Source of the DNA: Apostichopus japonicus
Lineage: Eukaryota; Echinodermata; Holothuroidea; Aspidochirotida; Stichopodidae
NCBI RefSeq assembly: GCF_037975245.1
Contig: NC_092582.1
Location: 21,974,577 to 22,038,576 of the forward strand
Reading direction: 5' to 3'
Length of the DNA stretch: 64,000 nt
Shown: positions 27,501 to 36,214 of the stretch, one piece after another
Position numbering within the stretch: position 1 is the first letter of the stretch
Layout of the letters: the number at the start of each line of letters is the position of its first letter
Position numbers and translations under genes: made by a program
Notes under the pieces: generated by a model
The model's input: the letters and a program-made list of their open reading frames with translations, nothing else
What the model was told of the DNA's origin: nothing
Databases searched by the model: none

Positions 27501-30500
27501 GCAAAACCCAGATACCTTTCACAATTTTTACAATTATTGTAAATATTTACTCTTAGAATCGGGCAACCCTAGTACACACATATTTTATCAGTCATGTACG
27601 ATAACGTGTGTAAGCGTGCGTGCGTAAATGTGTGTGGCCTGTGTGTGTGCCTGCATACAAATACCGTAGTATTAGTAATATTATTAAAGAACAGAAGCTT
27701 CAATTCTAAATGTACTCAACAGAGTCAGGGTCTTCAAACATATACTGGAGTTCTCACAATGCTGCAGCAGATCAATAGAGTATTCAAGCTATTATTCTTT
27801 GTCATATGTACTGTACAGTATACATTTATTTTAATATCAATTCAGCCAGGTGACAACTGGCTAAATACAGTGGCGGAGCGTCCATACAGTCAGGGGGGCG
27901 GATGCCCGCCCTGACAGACTCAAATGGACTGCTGGCGCCCTTTTCAGCTTTTTACAACTTTTTACTTATACGCGATTATTGACTTTTTTATTGCGCTCTC
28001 AAATACCTATTGACATTTTTAACATTTTGTTGGTGTAATTTTCTGACAAAATGGCGATGACACCTATTTATTCTTCGTTTATCTGCAAATTAGCAAGACC
28101 CGGAAAGGGTCATTTCCGGTGATCTAGGGAGTATCTTTACTCAAAAAATGTATGTACGCTCCGCGCCAACCTGTGGTGGCGCTCCGCTTAGATAGTGTCG
28201 TAAGTGCCCCTACAGACCATTATCGCCCCCCCCCCCTGACCAATACCCCTAGCTCTGCCACTGGCTAAATATTCAGTCTAACTGGTTTTCTTTTCTCTTT
28301 TTTTCTTTCCTTAGTCTAACTTGTTTTCTCCTTTCTGTTTTCCTTTCCTTCTTTCACTATTTCTTTCTCTTGTCAGATCTCTCAACGAAAATAATCAAAA
28401 TGTCACTGTACTATTCAACCATAGCAGGTACAATAACATCATATCTATTATGGTTACTGCTTAAAGGAATACTTAAAGACATGATTAAAGATCTCTTGGT
28501 TTCATATCAATTCATTGGCTATAGCTAAAAATCAATAATTTACGACGATCCCCCTCGGCGATCCCCCTTAATTAGTCTATTTGAAGGTCACTATGAATAG
28601 ACCTATGTACAGTAATGTAGACAACCCACAAAAGTTACTGATATTACCTACAGACTGGATTAAATGTGACAGGTCACAGAGTCCAATGTCATTAGCTCAC
28701 AGTTAACCAAATATAGATATGCGTACCAAATCTCCAACCCAAATTAATATTCAAAATAGCTGTTCATCCTACTATATCTATTACACCTCTCCAGGAATAA
28801 TTCACTGTTACATTTTTTTTAAAGCAGTGTTGGGGTTTATGAATTTTTGCTTCCCTGAAAATATATATCGAAAATTATTTAATCCTGTGCCAACAAAAAG
28901 GACCATGTAAGTAGCAATTTGTCTATTTCCCAATATCCCTCATAATTTATTAACTTATTGTAAGTAGCAATTTATCTAATTCCCTATATCCCTCATAATT
29001 TATTAACTTATTGTAAGTAGTAATTTGTCTAGCCCTATCATAATTCATGAACTTATTTGCTACCTCTCCTTAACTGTGTGCCCAATTCCTCATTAAGGCA
29101 ATAAGCTGCCTACTAGATGTTTTCTTCAAACATATGTCCATTATTCTTTTTAACATTTCTGTATGTCGGAGAATAACTGTAGCCATACGATATTATAGTC
29201 ACACTGCAAGTGAAATGAACTTGGAGAATGTAAGCAAATAGGTGTGCTGTGAGGCATTACTGAAAATCTCTGAACTGGAACGTTAGTTAGCATATTGGGG
29301 TGTAACTTATCTCACATTCTTGGTGACTAAAATTGATTTAAGCTTCATCTGCATTCGTGTGAGCTTTAAATTTGTCGACCAGAAAATCTGAAATCTTGGA
29401 CTCCTGGATAACCTGTGACCATCAGCCCTGCAAGCACACAAGGCCATCAGAAAAAGGGACCTTGTGCAGAAGTACAGTATTAGAAGACTACAGTGCAGTA
29501 TTTCTGTGTTACTGTGCAGGCATAGTACCTTCATCCTCTTATATCATCCCTGTGCTTAAAACATTGACACAAGCTAGTAGAAAACAACATGACTCACACA
29601 ACAAAACTACATTTGGCAATCATCGACTATTTCAAGTACACTCAAGTCCCCATGAAAAATAAACCGCTTGCACAATCCGGCAAACACATTTTGGTTTCTC
29701 ACTTTAACCCAGCATTCAGGCACAATTCAAGAGTTTTACGTCCGATAAATCCAAAATTCTGGACAGAGCACGTAGAAGAAAGGATGATACTTTGATAGTA
29801 TATATGTAATATTAAAAAAGAAACAAATTAGCCCTGGTCTAATTGAGAGCATACATGTACAGACATGCCAGCTCTTTAACATTGAAGTTCTATATGGTGA
29901 TAAACTTCTCTCTGTATCAAATGCAAACCCCATTAATCTGCATACCCTCACCTAGAGCTATGTATAGATGGTCTCATAGAGCAATATAAAACACTGAACC
30001 TACAGAACAAGTGTGTAAACATCCATGTGTCCTCTATGTACATGTCTAATATCAAATGGAAGGAGCAGTACTATACTGATACAGTACAAGAAACTTAACA
30101 ATATTTTCCTCCAGATTGGACCCTCTTTAGTTTTAACCGTTTCTATATATATATACTCTATATATACTATTACCACCCAATGTGTAAATATGCTGTATGT
30201 ATGGTTTTATGTGAATTTCATACTGTACCTGCAGGATATATAGCGAAGGTTTAATATATGAATACACTGTATCTGCACAGACCATAATGGTTCTTGTGTT
30301 GGATCAGTCCATTAATTACAATACTATATGTTTGTTACTTTATACTGCAGAGGACTTTTGAGAATTCCAACCTGCCTGCACTGTCTTTAACACTGTAGCT
30401 ATACTGTATACATGTACAGTAAGTATTAAGTTCAAAACAAACAGTGAGTAAGTAAATAAACATTAAAGATTGCGCAACCTAATAGTTAACCTTTCGAGTG

Positions 30501-33500
30501 ATCAGTTCGTCCTAATCTCTCATAAATCACGTATTTCTCATCTCACATCATCACCGACGCAATAACGATATACAAAGGGCAAATTTCTGAAGTGGGAAGG
30601 AGGGGGGTGATTGGATGTTGCAATTTACAAAAACAGCTGAGGGTGGTTGCAAATGACTCTAGGAAGTAAATAACTACTTCAAATACTTAGTGTAAAACGA
30701 ATAACAGACTGTACTTTACCTCAATTCCAATCAAAGTAATAAAGTATACAGTGAGACCTTGTTGATACTTTGCGAGTGTTTTATGACATAGGTATTAATT
30801 TGCGAGTGTTTTACGACACTTGTTTCTGTTTCTCGTTATAATGTAAAACTAACCTAAAATCTACCGAGGAAAACAATATGTCTACAAAAAAACAAACAAA
30901 AAAAAGGTGAAATTCTAACCAACAGAAAACCCTGACAGCTTAAAAAAAACATTCCAAGGTGCCATATCCCAAGGATAAATCAACAAGGAGATTATCATAA
31001 AAGAAAAAGTAAAGCATTTGAACAACACAGGTCTACAGTACCTGACATTTAATGTAATGTGCAATGTATACAATTTACAGTATGATGGTATGTACTGTAA
31101 ATCCATGATAGTAGGATGGTGACTTCGAAGTTCGCCCACTTAAGACTTAAAACACCCCAAAACTAAATCTTCTGGTATAAATCACCAGAAAATAAACTTC
31201 ATATGGTGGGAGAATTGTGTTTTAGTACGATACACGGCCAAACTTTCTTTCCTGCAAACTGTTTTCACGTTGTTTTCCAAGAAAATTCTTCGTGATTGTG
31301 GAACTGGTATTTCTTGCTAGAGTATTGCGAATTTCGGCCACGCAACCTACAGTGTGGCGCTGGTAAAAATTGGTGGCGCTGTTGCTTTTTCAGTAATTAT
31401 AACAGACTTCATAGATCTTTCGTCATTTTATTGACAAATATGTAAGTAATTTCTTGCACACTGGTCATTTTGGAGAGAAAATAACTGTAGCTTCGTAATT
31501 TTTCGTGAAATTGGCTGTTGCTATAGGTTGTCATGGTGAAATCGTGTGTTTCTTAAGGGTGGCCGATTTTCGCAGTATGGCGAACTTCGCAATACTGACT
31601 ATACTGTATGGGGCATTTAAAATGTTCTTTTAAAGAGTAACAGTTATGACAATCTCACTGATTCTGCTCCATGATTTAGTTCTATCCTTCAGCTACAGTA
31701 TGTTAGTTCAATGATTTGACCAGTTTCCTCCATAAATGGAAAGATACATAACTGAATATTGGAAAACTGACTGGAAAATGTCAGGCAATGGAAAAGAGCA
31801 ACAAAATCTTTGGCTTGAATGTGCTCACTACTCTTCAACCCTTGTAACCCAGAGGTCACTAATTCAAACACAGAGGTGAAATAATCCAGGTACTGAACAC
31901 TAATGTACTGTATTGTGCTGTACTTACTGAACTGTAGTTTACTTTACTGTACAAGTTTACTGTATTGTACTGTACTGTAGTTTACTGTACTGTACAAGTT
32001 TACTGTATTGTACTGTACTGTAGTTTACTGTACTGTACAAGTTTACTGTATTGTACTGTACTGTAGTTTACTGTACTGTACAAGTTTACTGTCTTGTACT
32101 GAACTTGATGTACTGTAGTTTACTTTACTGTACTATGGTACTGTACTGTACTTAATCTGATTTTCAGTCATTTGAAAATGGTTGTCTGTGAATTTTTGAA
32201 TTTCAGTATGGGTGTAATCTCTCCACCTCCAAACACCCCCTCCCCATTCCTGTTTATTCTAAAGAGGGAAACACACCATATGGTGGCATATAATCAGCTC
32301 ATTTAGCCAGACAATTACAAAGTAAAATTTCACAAAAATTTTCATTTCTACCAGAATTTTCCAGTCAAATAAGCGGTTAATTTCATAGCCATGCAGTCTA
32401 TAGGATGTTACGACTAACATTAAGTAACATCCCAAATTAGCTACTGTATATTAACGTTACTGTTGGTACTTGTTGCAACCGTGCGAGCCCGGGTCATCCA
32501 ATCTCTCCAGCCAAGCTTACGGGGCTCAAAGGTGGCCATGAATCATGCTTCAAGAATAGTCACAAATATTGAGACCTGTAGTACATGTTCATTATACTTC
32601 TCATAGTTTTGAATGTATCGTAAAATCAATATTTTCTTAACAGCGTCATTAAGAGAGGGGACTATTGGTTTTGTCAGCGGGACAACTTTATTTCTGACAT
32701 TGCAATAACACCATACTCCCCACTTAATCAGGAAGTGTGGTAACCTATAATAATATTCCATAGACTTAGTCTAACATGTACAATCGTGGCCCTGAATCAA
32801 CCTGTTCTCTCTTTTTCAACTTGGAAGAGTTCAAGCATTATATGAGGAAGGAACCATCATTCAGTGACAACTACGTGTACAGGCGCGTGAAGCGTACAAG
32901 AAAATTTTGGCTGAAAATGCCTCCCAGATCATTGGAAATGGCACTTCCCAGGCCTTGTAAGTTGCATCATAGCATTTTCTCTTTTGAAAATACTAGCAAT
33001 ATCATAAAAACATTAAAAAAAATTTTTTTTAAATATGCTCAAGGGGGGGCGGCTGCCCCTTTCACCCCCCCCCCCTTGGCTACGCGCCTGTTCGTGTACA
33101 GTGTGCTTGGTGCATGACTGTTCACAGTTGCTAGTACAGCAGTCTACATTAGCCATGAAGCTTGCTATACATATAGGCTAGAGTGGGTAAAGAGGCAACA
33201 CCGGCCATATGCATGGATTGATTCTGCAGGAATATTATTATTATTATTACCCAGGAATTATTACGCTGGACATAATTTAGCGTTCAAATCTAGTGCAGCA
33301 GTGTGGAAAGCAAATAGCTGTCTTAAAACCTCTTCAAACTACTGCTGTTATTGTGTACAAAAAACTGTCACACATTTTTGCACAGTTTGTAATTATAGCA
33401 ATTTGTCCATTTTGCATAACATTTTGAGATGTACAGTGCTGCCCGAAATACGTTATTATTCCCCGGTATTACTTTACCTTCCTGTTTCAGTAGAATCGGT

Positions 33501-34377
33501 TTGTTTTTCCTGATGGCAACGATGATGAAGAACAGAACCAGAGGAATCACTATTTCAAAAATGACCACAAGCTGAAAGAAAAAGAAAAAGAAAAAAGCAT
33601 GAAACAATTCATTCCAAAAAAAACATCAGAAGTTTCATGGTGCTCATTTCAAGATAAATAAAAAATATCATTACTTTACTACATTAACCACAGACGGGAC
33701 AAGTTCGGTTAAAATTATACTTACAAAGATTTAAAGGTTCCTTTAATCAATATGGTTTTTGGCTTTGTAGCAAATGTATCAGAATTTCTTCTTGATATGT
33801 AATTGATTTGGACTATTTGCTTAGCAAATTCAACGTAGTCCAACTCCTGATTTTTTAGACTAATCAGTCTACTTTAAACAAACGTTGGCTGTTCACATTA
33901 TTGCAATGAAACATGCTCAACGATCTTTCTCTACCCTTCTGATGCAGAAACGTAACACATATACTTAGCTTTACCATTTCTTAAAACCGATATGAAAATT
34001 CTTTCATAGCCTTCACTCAATTGAAACAATACAATTCTGTAACAGTTTACTAGGATACCATTAATATGTAAATACAGTTCATAGATGCATCTTTGCCAAT
34101 GATAACGATCAGAAAAAAATTGTTCTAAGGCTGAATACGATACAGAAAGGTTTCTGTGAAAATTCAACATATTTTCTGATTTTGCAAAATCTGGATTTGT
34201 ACTGTACTCAAGTGTCCTTTACTTTTGTTACACATATCCTTTATTGGGTCTGTCTTTATCACTTAAAAGGGATCTAAGTAATTAGTAGATAGGCTGCCTT
34301 GAAACACTTACTGGATTCCTCTTCTTCAAAGTGTAGTTCTTCCATAACAAAACTTGAAGTTGGTGTAGGAACCCCAT
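504..34377 (-). CDS. ABCA2: ABCA2-like ABC transporter, 5' part (9 exons, continues off the left edge)
   Basis: Spliced gene read right to left. Coding exons: 34312-34377, 33478-33571, 23889-24000, 17165-17322, 12784-12905, 7475-7741, 2947-3048, 1303-1410, 504-566. All junctions are GT-AG and all phases agree, giving 364 residues without a stop. The start MGFLHQLQ is that of vertebrate ABCA2, followed by LLWKN, one membrane helix (about residues 24-43) and the motif PSAGIIPVMQ. The rest is the start of the large luminal domain after helix 1, with many N-glycosylation sequons and cysteines. The remaining membrane helices and both ATPase cassettes lie outside the window. ABCA-family proteins move lipids; ABCA2 acts on late endosomal/lysosomal lipid and sterol handling (family knowledge). 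ABCA1/ABCA7 are less similar at the N-terminus, but an ancestral ABCA1/2/7-type gene cannot be excluded without a tree. Confidence 0.85.
961..1050. repeat. inverted partner of the repeat at 3879-3961
   Basis: Contains the palindromic core AGTCCAGTTTACATGGACT followed by a pyrimidine-rich arm. The reverse complement matches 3879-3961 over about 80 bp, including GGCAGAGG and AATAGAGAATGATAGTCC. Confidence 0.7.
1137..1175 (+). repeat. fragment of a Penelope-like tail repeat (degenerate)
   Basis: CTGAAGAAGATCCTGCTAGG is shared with 52588-52607. Here the following GATCGAAACGTC is replaced, so the hammerhead-like core is broken. Confidence 0.5.
1303..1410 (-). CDS. ABCA2: ABCA2-like exon 8 (luminal domain)
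   Basis: Acceptor CATTGCAG; donor GACTTG/GTGAGT. Phase 0 on both sides, 36 codons. It encodes SFADATCNRED and LSNELHDQIDTGKVLDL, aligning with the YRDAVCSG and LSAELRNQLDVAKV segments of ABCA2. With exons 1-3 it is the best family evidence. Confidence 0.85.
1767..2075. repeat. AT-rich minisatellite
   Basis: About 300 bp of repeated TGTAATATACATGTA-type units of variable phase, in the intron between ABCA2 exons 7 and 8. Open frames across it on the minus strand are tandem-repeat artefacts rich in Tyr, Ile and Thr. Confidence 0.9.
2947..3048 (-). CDS. ABCA2: ABCA2-like exon 7 (luminal domain)
   Basis: Acceptor TCTTTACAG; donor ACCTCG/GTGAGC. Phase 0 on both sides, 34 codons. It encodes FSPETLQDVLCNEETV with a conserved-position cysteine and sequons NQT and NTS. 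Similarity to ABCA2 is modest; placement rests on order, phase and splice sites. Confidence 0.78.
3823..3990 (+). repeat. tandem pair of a palindrome-plus-purine-tract repeat
   Basis: Two direct copies of AGTCCA(T/C)GTAAACTGGACTGAAT, each followed by GGGGGAGGG-type purine sequence. The inverted partner is at 961-1050. Intron between exons 6 and 7. Confidence 0.7.
5748..5852 (+). repeat. 52-bp direct duplication
   Basis: TTCACCATGGCTTTTAGTTC and its flank occur twice about 52 bp apart. Intronic, no coding evidence. Confidence 0.8.
6946..7013 (+). repeat. 3' piece of a Penelope-like tail repeat
   Basis: Shares TTACACAGGCTCTCTAGTGG and the following AGCAGTTTGCT with 52651-52685, next to a hammerhead-like core. 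It appears to be a 5'-truncated copy in the intron between exons 6 and 7. Confidence 0.6.
7475..7741 (-). CDS. ABCA2: ABCA2-like exon 6 (luminal domain, longest exon)
   Basis: Acceptor ATGCTACAG; donor TTTGAG/GTAAGT. Phase 0 on both sides, 89 codons. It begins VYKILYG, equivalent to VYHLLFG of ABCA2, followed by a divergent Ser/Gly/Glu-rich stretch with sequons NVS and NYT. The 3' splice site lies about 90 bp after the end of a roughly 760-base polypyrimidine stretch of the transcript. Confidence 0.82.
7832..8610 (+). repeat. long polypurine tract (polypyrimidine in the gene transcript)
   Basis: Roughly 760 bp almost purely G and A on the plus strand, built from GGGAGGGA and GAGAGGGG variants. 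In the minus-strand transcript it is a CU tract ending about 90 nt before the exon 6 acceptor. Long open frames here (a Ser/Pro/Leu-rich one on minus and Gly/Arg/Glu-rich ones on plus) are composition artefacts. Confidence 0.93.
11818..11892 (+). repeat. direct duplication containing ATGCAAAT
   Basis: AACTCATTGAAGTTATGCAA occurs twice about 47 bp apart, each copy extending to the octamer ATGCAAAT. Intron between exons 5 and 6. Confidence 0.75.
12325..12760 (+). repeat. 96-bp minisatellite, about 4.5 copies
   Basis: Units marked by GCACCCACCTG at 12341, 12437, 12533 and 12629, with a diverged copy at 12731. The first three spacings are exactly 96 bp. The array stops about 25 bp from the exon 5 donor, so it is the first sequence of intron 5 in the transcript. 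Confidence 0.92.
12784..12905 (-). CDS. ABCA2: ABCA2-like exon 5 (luminal domain)
   Basis: Acceptor TCTCTACAG; donor CCAGAG/GTAAGG. Phase 1 in, phase 0 out. It encodes NETEFREFLKNNLSM and ends in a TPE segment, resembling the ABCA2 stretch with FLTQNLSLP and DPPE. Two N-glycosylation sequons (NET, NLS) fit a luminal location. A 96-bp minisatellite begins about 25 bp past the donor. Confidence 0.86.
13235..13893 (+). repeat. 329-bp tandem duplication
   Basis: 13235-13563 and 13564-13893 are near-identical copies starting CAGCATTTTGAAA and ending near GTGTTTCATTGTAAA / GTGTCCCATTGTAAA, with a few percent divergence. No coding potential. Intron between exons 4 and 5. Confidence 0.9.
14154..14384. 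mobile_element. MITE with GGTGACCA-type terminal inverted repeats
   Basis: Ends TAAGATGACCA and TGGTCACCTTA are inverted, 231 bp apart. Inside, CATGAAATCCAGGGAA resembles the element at 62574-62912, which has the same ends. Family unnamed; no transposase. Confidence 0.6.
14812..15180 (+). repeat. 60-bp tandem repeat, about 6 copies
   Basis: Units of AATTACCAAACAGAGTTGG followed by AGTCCACTGTA at 60-62 bp spacing, the two central copies nearly identical. Short open frames in both directions are repeat artefacts. Confidence 0.92.
16225..16725 (+). repeat. 26-bp pyrimidine-rich minisatellite
   Basis: About 18 copies of TTATCCCCTGCTTCATGCCC-type units. The 193-codon frame through it (Leu/Ile/Pro/Ser/Cys repeats) has no splice context or family similarity and is an artefact. 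Intron between exons 4 and 5. Confidence 0.92.
17165..17322 (-). CDS. ABCA2: ABCA2-like exon 4 (luminal domain)
   Basis: Acceptor TTTTTCAG at 17323; donor GGGT/GTGAGT at 17164. Phase 2 in, phase 1 out. The first base completes a glutamine, followed by VTSFLNQLEDVINRNKMF, matching the VTQLLERL-type segment of ABCA2. Intron 3 before it (17323-23888) contains the 3.9-kb inverted-repeat element. Confidence 0.85.
17323..18951. other. intron sequence without recognised features
   Basis: Part of ABCA2 intron 3 between exon 4 and the 3.9-kb element. It holds a short (TA)n run near 18554-18580. I see no exon, RNA gene or transposon end. Confidence 0.5.
18952..22877. mobile_element. approximately 3.9-kb element with terminal inverted repeats
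   Basis: The left end reads GGCCGTGGGCCGAAGT and the right end, reverse-complemented, GACCGTGGGCCGAAGT. Both are flanked by TA, and TTCGTTGCAA recurs inside both ends. It carries the broken minus-strand ORF at 21726-22592 close to the right end. It therefore looks like a decayed DNA transposon in ABCA2 intron 3. The TA target is compatible with several superfamilies, and no transposase core was recognised. Confidence 0.65.
21726..22592 (-). pseudogene. decayed transposon ORF with HxxCY motif
   Basis: An ATG at 22592-22590 gives MATTSDKAACRTKMK, then the frame runs on through two in-frame stops to CAKEWKALGGELGDIANTIL and GYHRQCYMKFTDVSKISRA, ending at a G/GTGAGT donor (22277). A second exon at 21726-21790 (acceptor CTTGCAG, donor CAG/GTAAGA) joins in matching phase (DLPAKTDTAQIL). 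The HxxCYxxF pattern with following basic residues occurs in repeat-encoded proteins of invertebrates and fish; I cannot name the family. Later exons were not found. Confidence 0.5.
23475..23518. repeat. GC-rich inverted repeat (CGGGTACCC...GGGTACCCG)
   Basis: CGGGTACCC and ATTACCCG are followed after GT by CGGGTAAT and GGGTACCCG, an imperfect hairpin of about 20-bp arms in otherwise AT-rich intron DNA. It is probably part of a repeat whose borders I cannot fix. Confidence 0.6.
23889..24000 (-). CDS. ABCA2: ABCA2-like exon 3 (start of luminal domain)
   Basis: Acceptor CTATTTTCAG; donor CACA/GTAAGT. Phase 1 in, phase 2 out. It encodes AQPLPSAGIIPVMQIFCP, the conserved ABCA1/ABCA2 segment just after helix 1. 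A different frame of the same DNA looks open but lacks this similarity. Intron 2 upstream of it is about 9.5 kb and full of repeats. Confidence 0.88.
24700..25090 (+). repeat. 231-bp tandem duplication
   Basis: GCATGGTAATGAGGGAT at 24710 and 24941, then CTTTGTCTTACTGAGGAACA and CATGAAACCAATAAA in both copies. Intron 2 of the ABCA2-like gene. Confidence 0.85.
26070..27000 (+). repeat. 39-bp minisatellite with 435-bp higher-order repeat
   Basis: About 22 units of ACATTAACTGAATCCTTTCT plus TGCCTAGCCATACCAG-type spacers. Variant units recur in the same order 435 bp apart (26078 and 26513 start matching blocks), so an 11-12-unit block was duplicated. The Met/Ser/Arg/Gln frames on the minus strand are repeat artefacts. 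Confidence 0.92.
27868..28263. mobile_element. hAT-like MITE with perfect 8-bp target duplication
   Basis: Ends CAGTGGCGGAGC and GCTCTGCCACTG are inverted repeats. GCTAAATA flanks both sides exactly (27860-27867 and 28264-28271). Length 396 bp, no transposase, G/C homopolymer run just inside the right end. CAGTGGC ends and 8-bp duplication are typical of hAT elements. Confidence 0.9.
31126..31590. mobile_element. possible MITE with CGAAGTTCGCC inverted ends
   Basis: CGAAGTTCGCC near 31127 is inverted as GGCGAACTTCG near 31578. No clear target duplication. Weak call. Confidence 0.35.
31900..32155 (+). repeat. ACTGTACTGTA-rich tandem repeat
   Basis: Three copies of a 50-bp unit containing GTACAAGTTTACTGTATTGT, flanked by more irregular TACTGTACTG sequence. 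Intron 2 of the ABCA2-like gene. Confidence 0.9.
32880..33090. mobile_element. hAT-like MITE, 211 bp
   Basis: Ends CAGGCGCGT and (reverse-complemented right end) CAGGCGCGT are identical. Flanks TACGTGTA and TTCGTGTA match at 7 of 8 positions. Long G and C runs lie just inside the right end. No coding capacity. Confidence 0.8.
33478..33571 (-). CDS. ABCA2: ABCA2-like exon 2 (first transmembrane helix)
   Basis: Acceptor TTTCTTTCAG after a CTTTTT-repeat pyrimidine tract; donor AG/GTAAAG. It enters in phase 0 and leaves in phase 1. It encodes a hydrophobic helix with core FEIVIPLVLFFIIVAI and then the basic stop-transfer RKNKP. Helix and flank match ABCA2-family helix 1 closely. Confidence 0.88.
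34312..34377 (-). CDS. ABCA2: ABCA2-like exon 1 (start codon, residues 1-22)
   Basis: ATG at 34377-34375, reading MGFLHQLQ and LLWKN and ending in KKRNP. The donor GTAAGTG follows at 34311. This is the short cytosolic segment before the first membrane helix. The split after the proline precedes the helix, as in vertebrate ABCA2 proteins. The 5'UTR and promoter must lie above 34377; none was pinned down. Confidence 0.85.
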
Positions 34378-35400
34378 AGTGGCTGTGTTCAGTTGTGATG
34401 TGACACACTGATACTGATAGCTGCTTCACTCTACTACTGCTTAGGTTATCTCATGACTTCATGTTGACATTGAATATCACACTTCACAGGGTTCTCAGTG
34501 ATGGCTTATTGCAGTAATTTCCAAGTCCAAGGTCGTAACTTCACACTAATAACAAAGAAAGATAGAGAAGACTTGTTTACTTGTTCGGCTGTACGTGTAA
34601 TATTCACCAAACTTTGGCCTCCCAAGTCAGCAAAAGTGGTGGTTGACCCAATGTTGGACACATCAAACGTGGCCTATAGCCTATGTGCGGTTTCAAGGGT
34701 TAGCGAAAGTCATAGCCTACACAGTACTAGGCTATTAAATTTAGCGAAACGTTAGTCATACTCATACTAGAATAAGATCAAGTTGATTACCGAAAACCTT
34801 TGTCTCTTTTAAGAAAAAGTTAAGATAAACGCTTTCAACGTATATCATTCCTTTGTTGAGTACTGCTGAAGTTGACTAAAAGATTTTCGTTTGAGTTCTC
34901 CAATAATAAACTACCATATACTTTCCCAGTTGTCCTGTGAATGTTTTCTAACCATATCCTCCGTAAGCACGTCAGCTGGCTGCAGCGCTAAAACTCCGAG
35001 TCCAAACACTGTACATGTACCTGCATCAGATTGTTTACAACAACAAACGTCACTAAAATATCGAAGTTAGCTATCATTTCAGCAATAGTGTTTAAAAGGA
35101 TGGCGCTAGCACGAATTCTCTAATAGGCCACACAATTTATATGGCGAATTGTAAATTTTTCACTGATGGGGACCTGAGTTTGTAAACTCGCACACTCCAT
35201 TATTTTACTCATATTTTTTTGATAGCCGTAATGATTAAAAGCAGACCTTCCTTAAACGTTTTCAAACTGTATCGAACAATACTAGTTCTGTTTTTGGTGA
35301 CATATTTTGCCTTACTCTAGAGATCAAACATTATAACCAACTCGAAATCATTTGTGATTCCTAAAGCCGGATCTTGAAAGGGATACTTAGAACAGACTTT
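34378..35400 (-). promoter_or_regulatory. presumed 5'UTR/promoter zone of the ABCA2-like gene
   Basis: This is the sequence directly upstream of the ATG. I see no convincing TATA box or CpG cluster, and no upstream noncoding exon can be defined. The call is positional only. Confidence 0.3.
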
Positions 35401-35409
35401 ATGTAAATG

Positions 35410-35458
35410 AAAAATATATATATATGTATATATAAATATATATGTATGCGTGTATGTA

Positions 35459-35489
<31 letters not shown>

Positions 35490-35505
35490 AGGGAGAGGGT
35501 ATATA
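35410..35505 (+). repeat. compound microsatellite (AT, GTAT, GT, GA)
   Basis: ATATATATGT, GTATGTAT, a (GT) run of about 11 units and a short GAGAGA run in succession. Intergenic. Confidence 0.95.
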
Positions 35506-36169
35506 GGTTGTTAGATGTTGCTAAATAATGGCGTTGAAAGCTGTCAAATTGTCACAAGGGCCAGAAAAAAAACGTGGGTTCCAATTCTTCATTGTAAGAA
35601 TTTGGGTTGTAGATGATAAAGTGGTCCACATGGAATATTGTAATCCCTATATAGTTGGAAAATATGAAGAGCCTCGGCAGAAACATACTCCCAGCTTGTC
35701 CCAGCCTGTCCCAGCTTCAAAAGTAGCAGGAAGCGCAACTCCCGCTACCCCCTCCGCCCACCCCCCCCCCCCTCTCCAATGTTCCTCCTTTGCCAAACCA
35801 ATTTCACCGAAGCATAAGTTCGAAGCAATTCACATTATTATAATAGCACTTTGGGTCCATGAGCAGACAAGAACTGCCGACATGTTTATTTCACTTTTTA
35901 CTTTTGCTACGTAGCTGCTAGCTAGCAAACTGAGCCTGTTAAAACACAGTGTATCTGAAGATATCGAAATGTTATTTACTTCCGATGACAGTCCGTTAGC
36001 ATCATTTAATCGATTACAAATACAGCTATAAAAACAAATTAGATCCATTACATAATTCCGGCTTGATAAGGTTCCAAATAAGATCTCAGGATCTTGTCTG
36101 AAAGATCAGTCCCTTTACGATTGAAAAGGTGGTGACGAAAAAGCCGTGAAGCATGACTTAATAAGTCCA

Positions 36170-36214
36170 AAGTTTAACCAGGGAGTTGTTATGGAACAAC
36201 TCCCTGGTTTAACT
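36170..36214. repeat. near-perfect 20-bp-arm hairpin
   Basis: AGTTTAACCAGGGAGTTGTT, loop ATGG, then AACAACTCCCTGGTTTAACT. The arms pair at 19 of 20 positions. It may be a collapsed inverted-repeat transposon remnant; no function is visible. Confidence 0.8.

Noticed and set aside
35528-35914. 128-codon plus-strand frame in the intergenic region
   Set aside because: It runs through a homopolymer C tract and low-complexity Pro; no homology or splice evidence.
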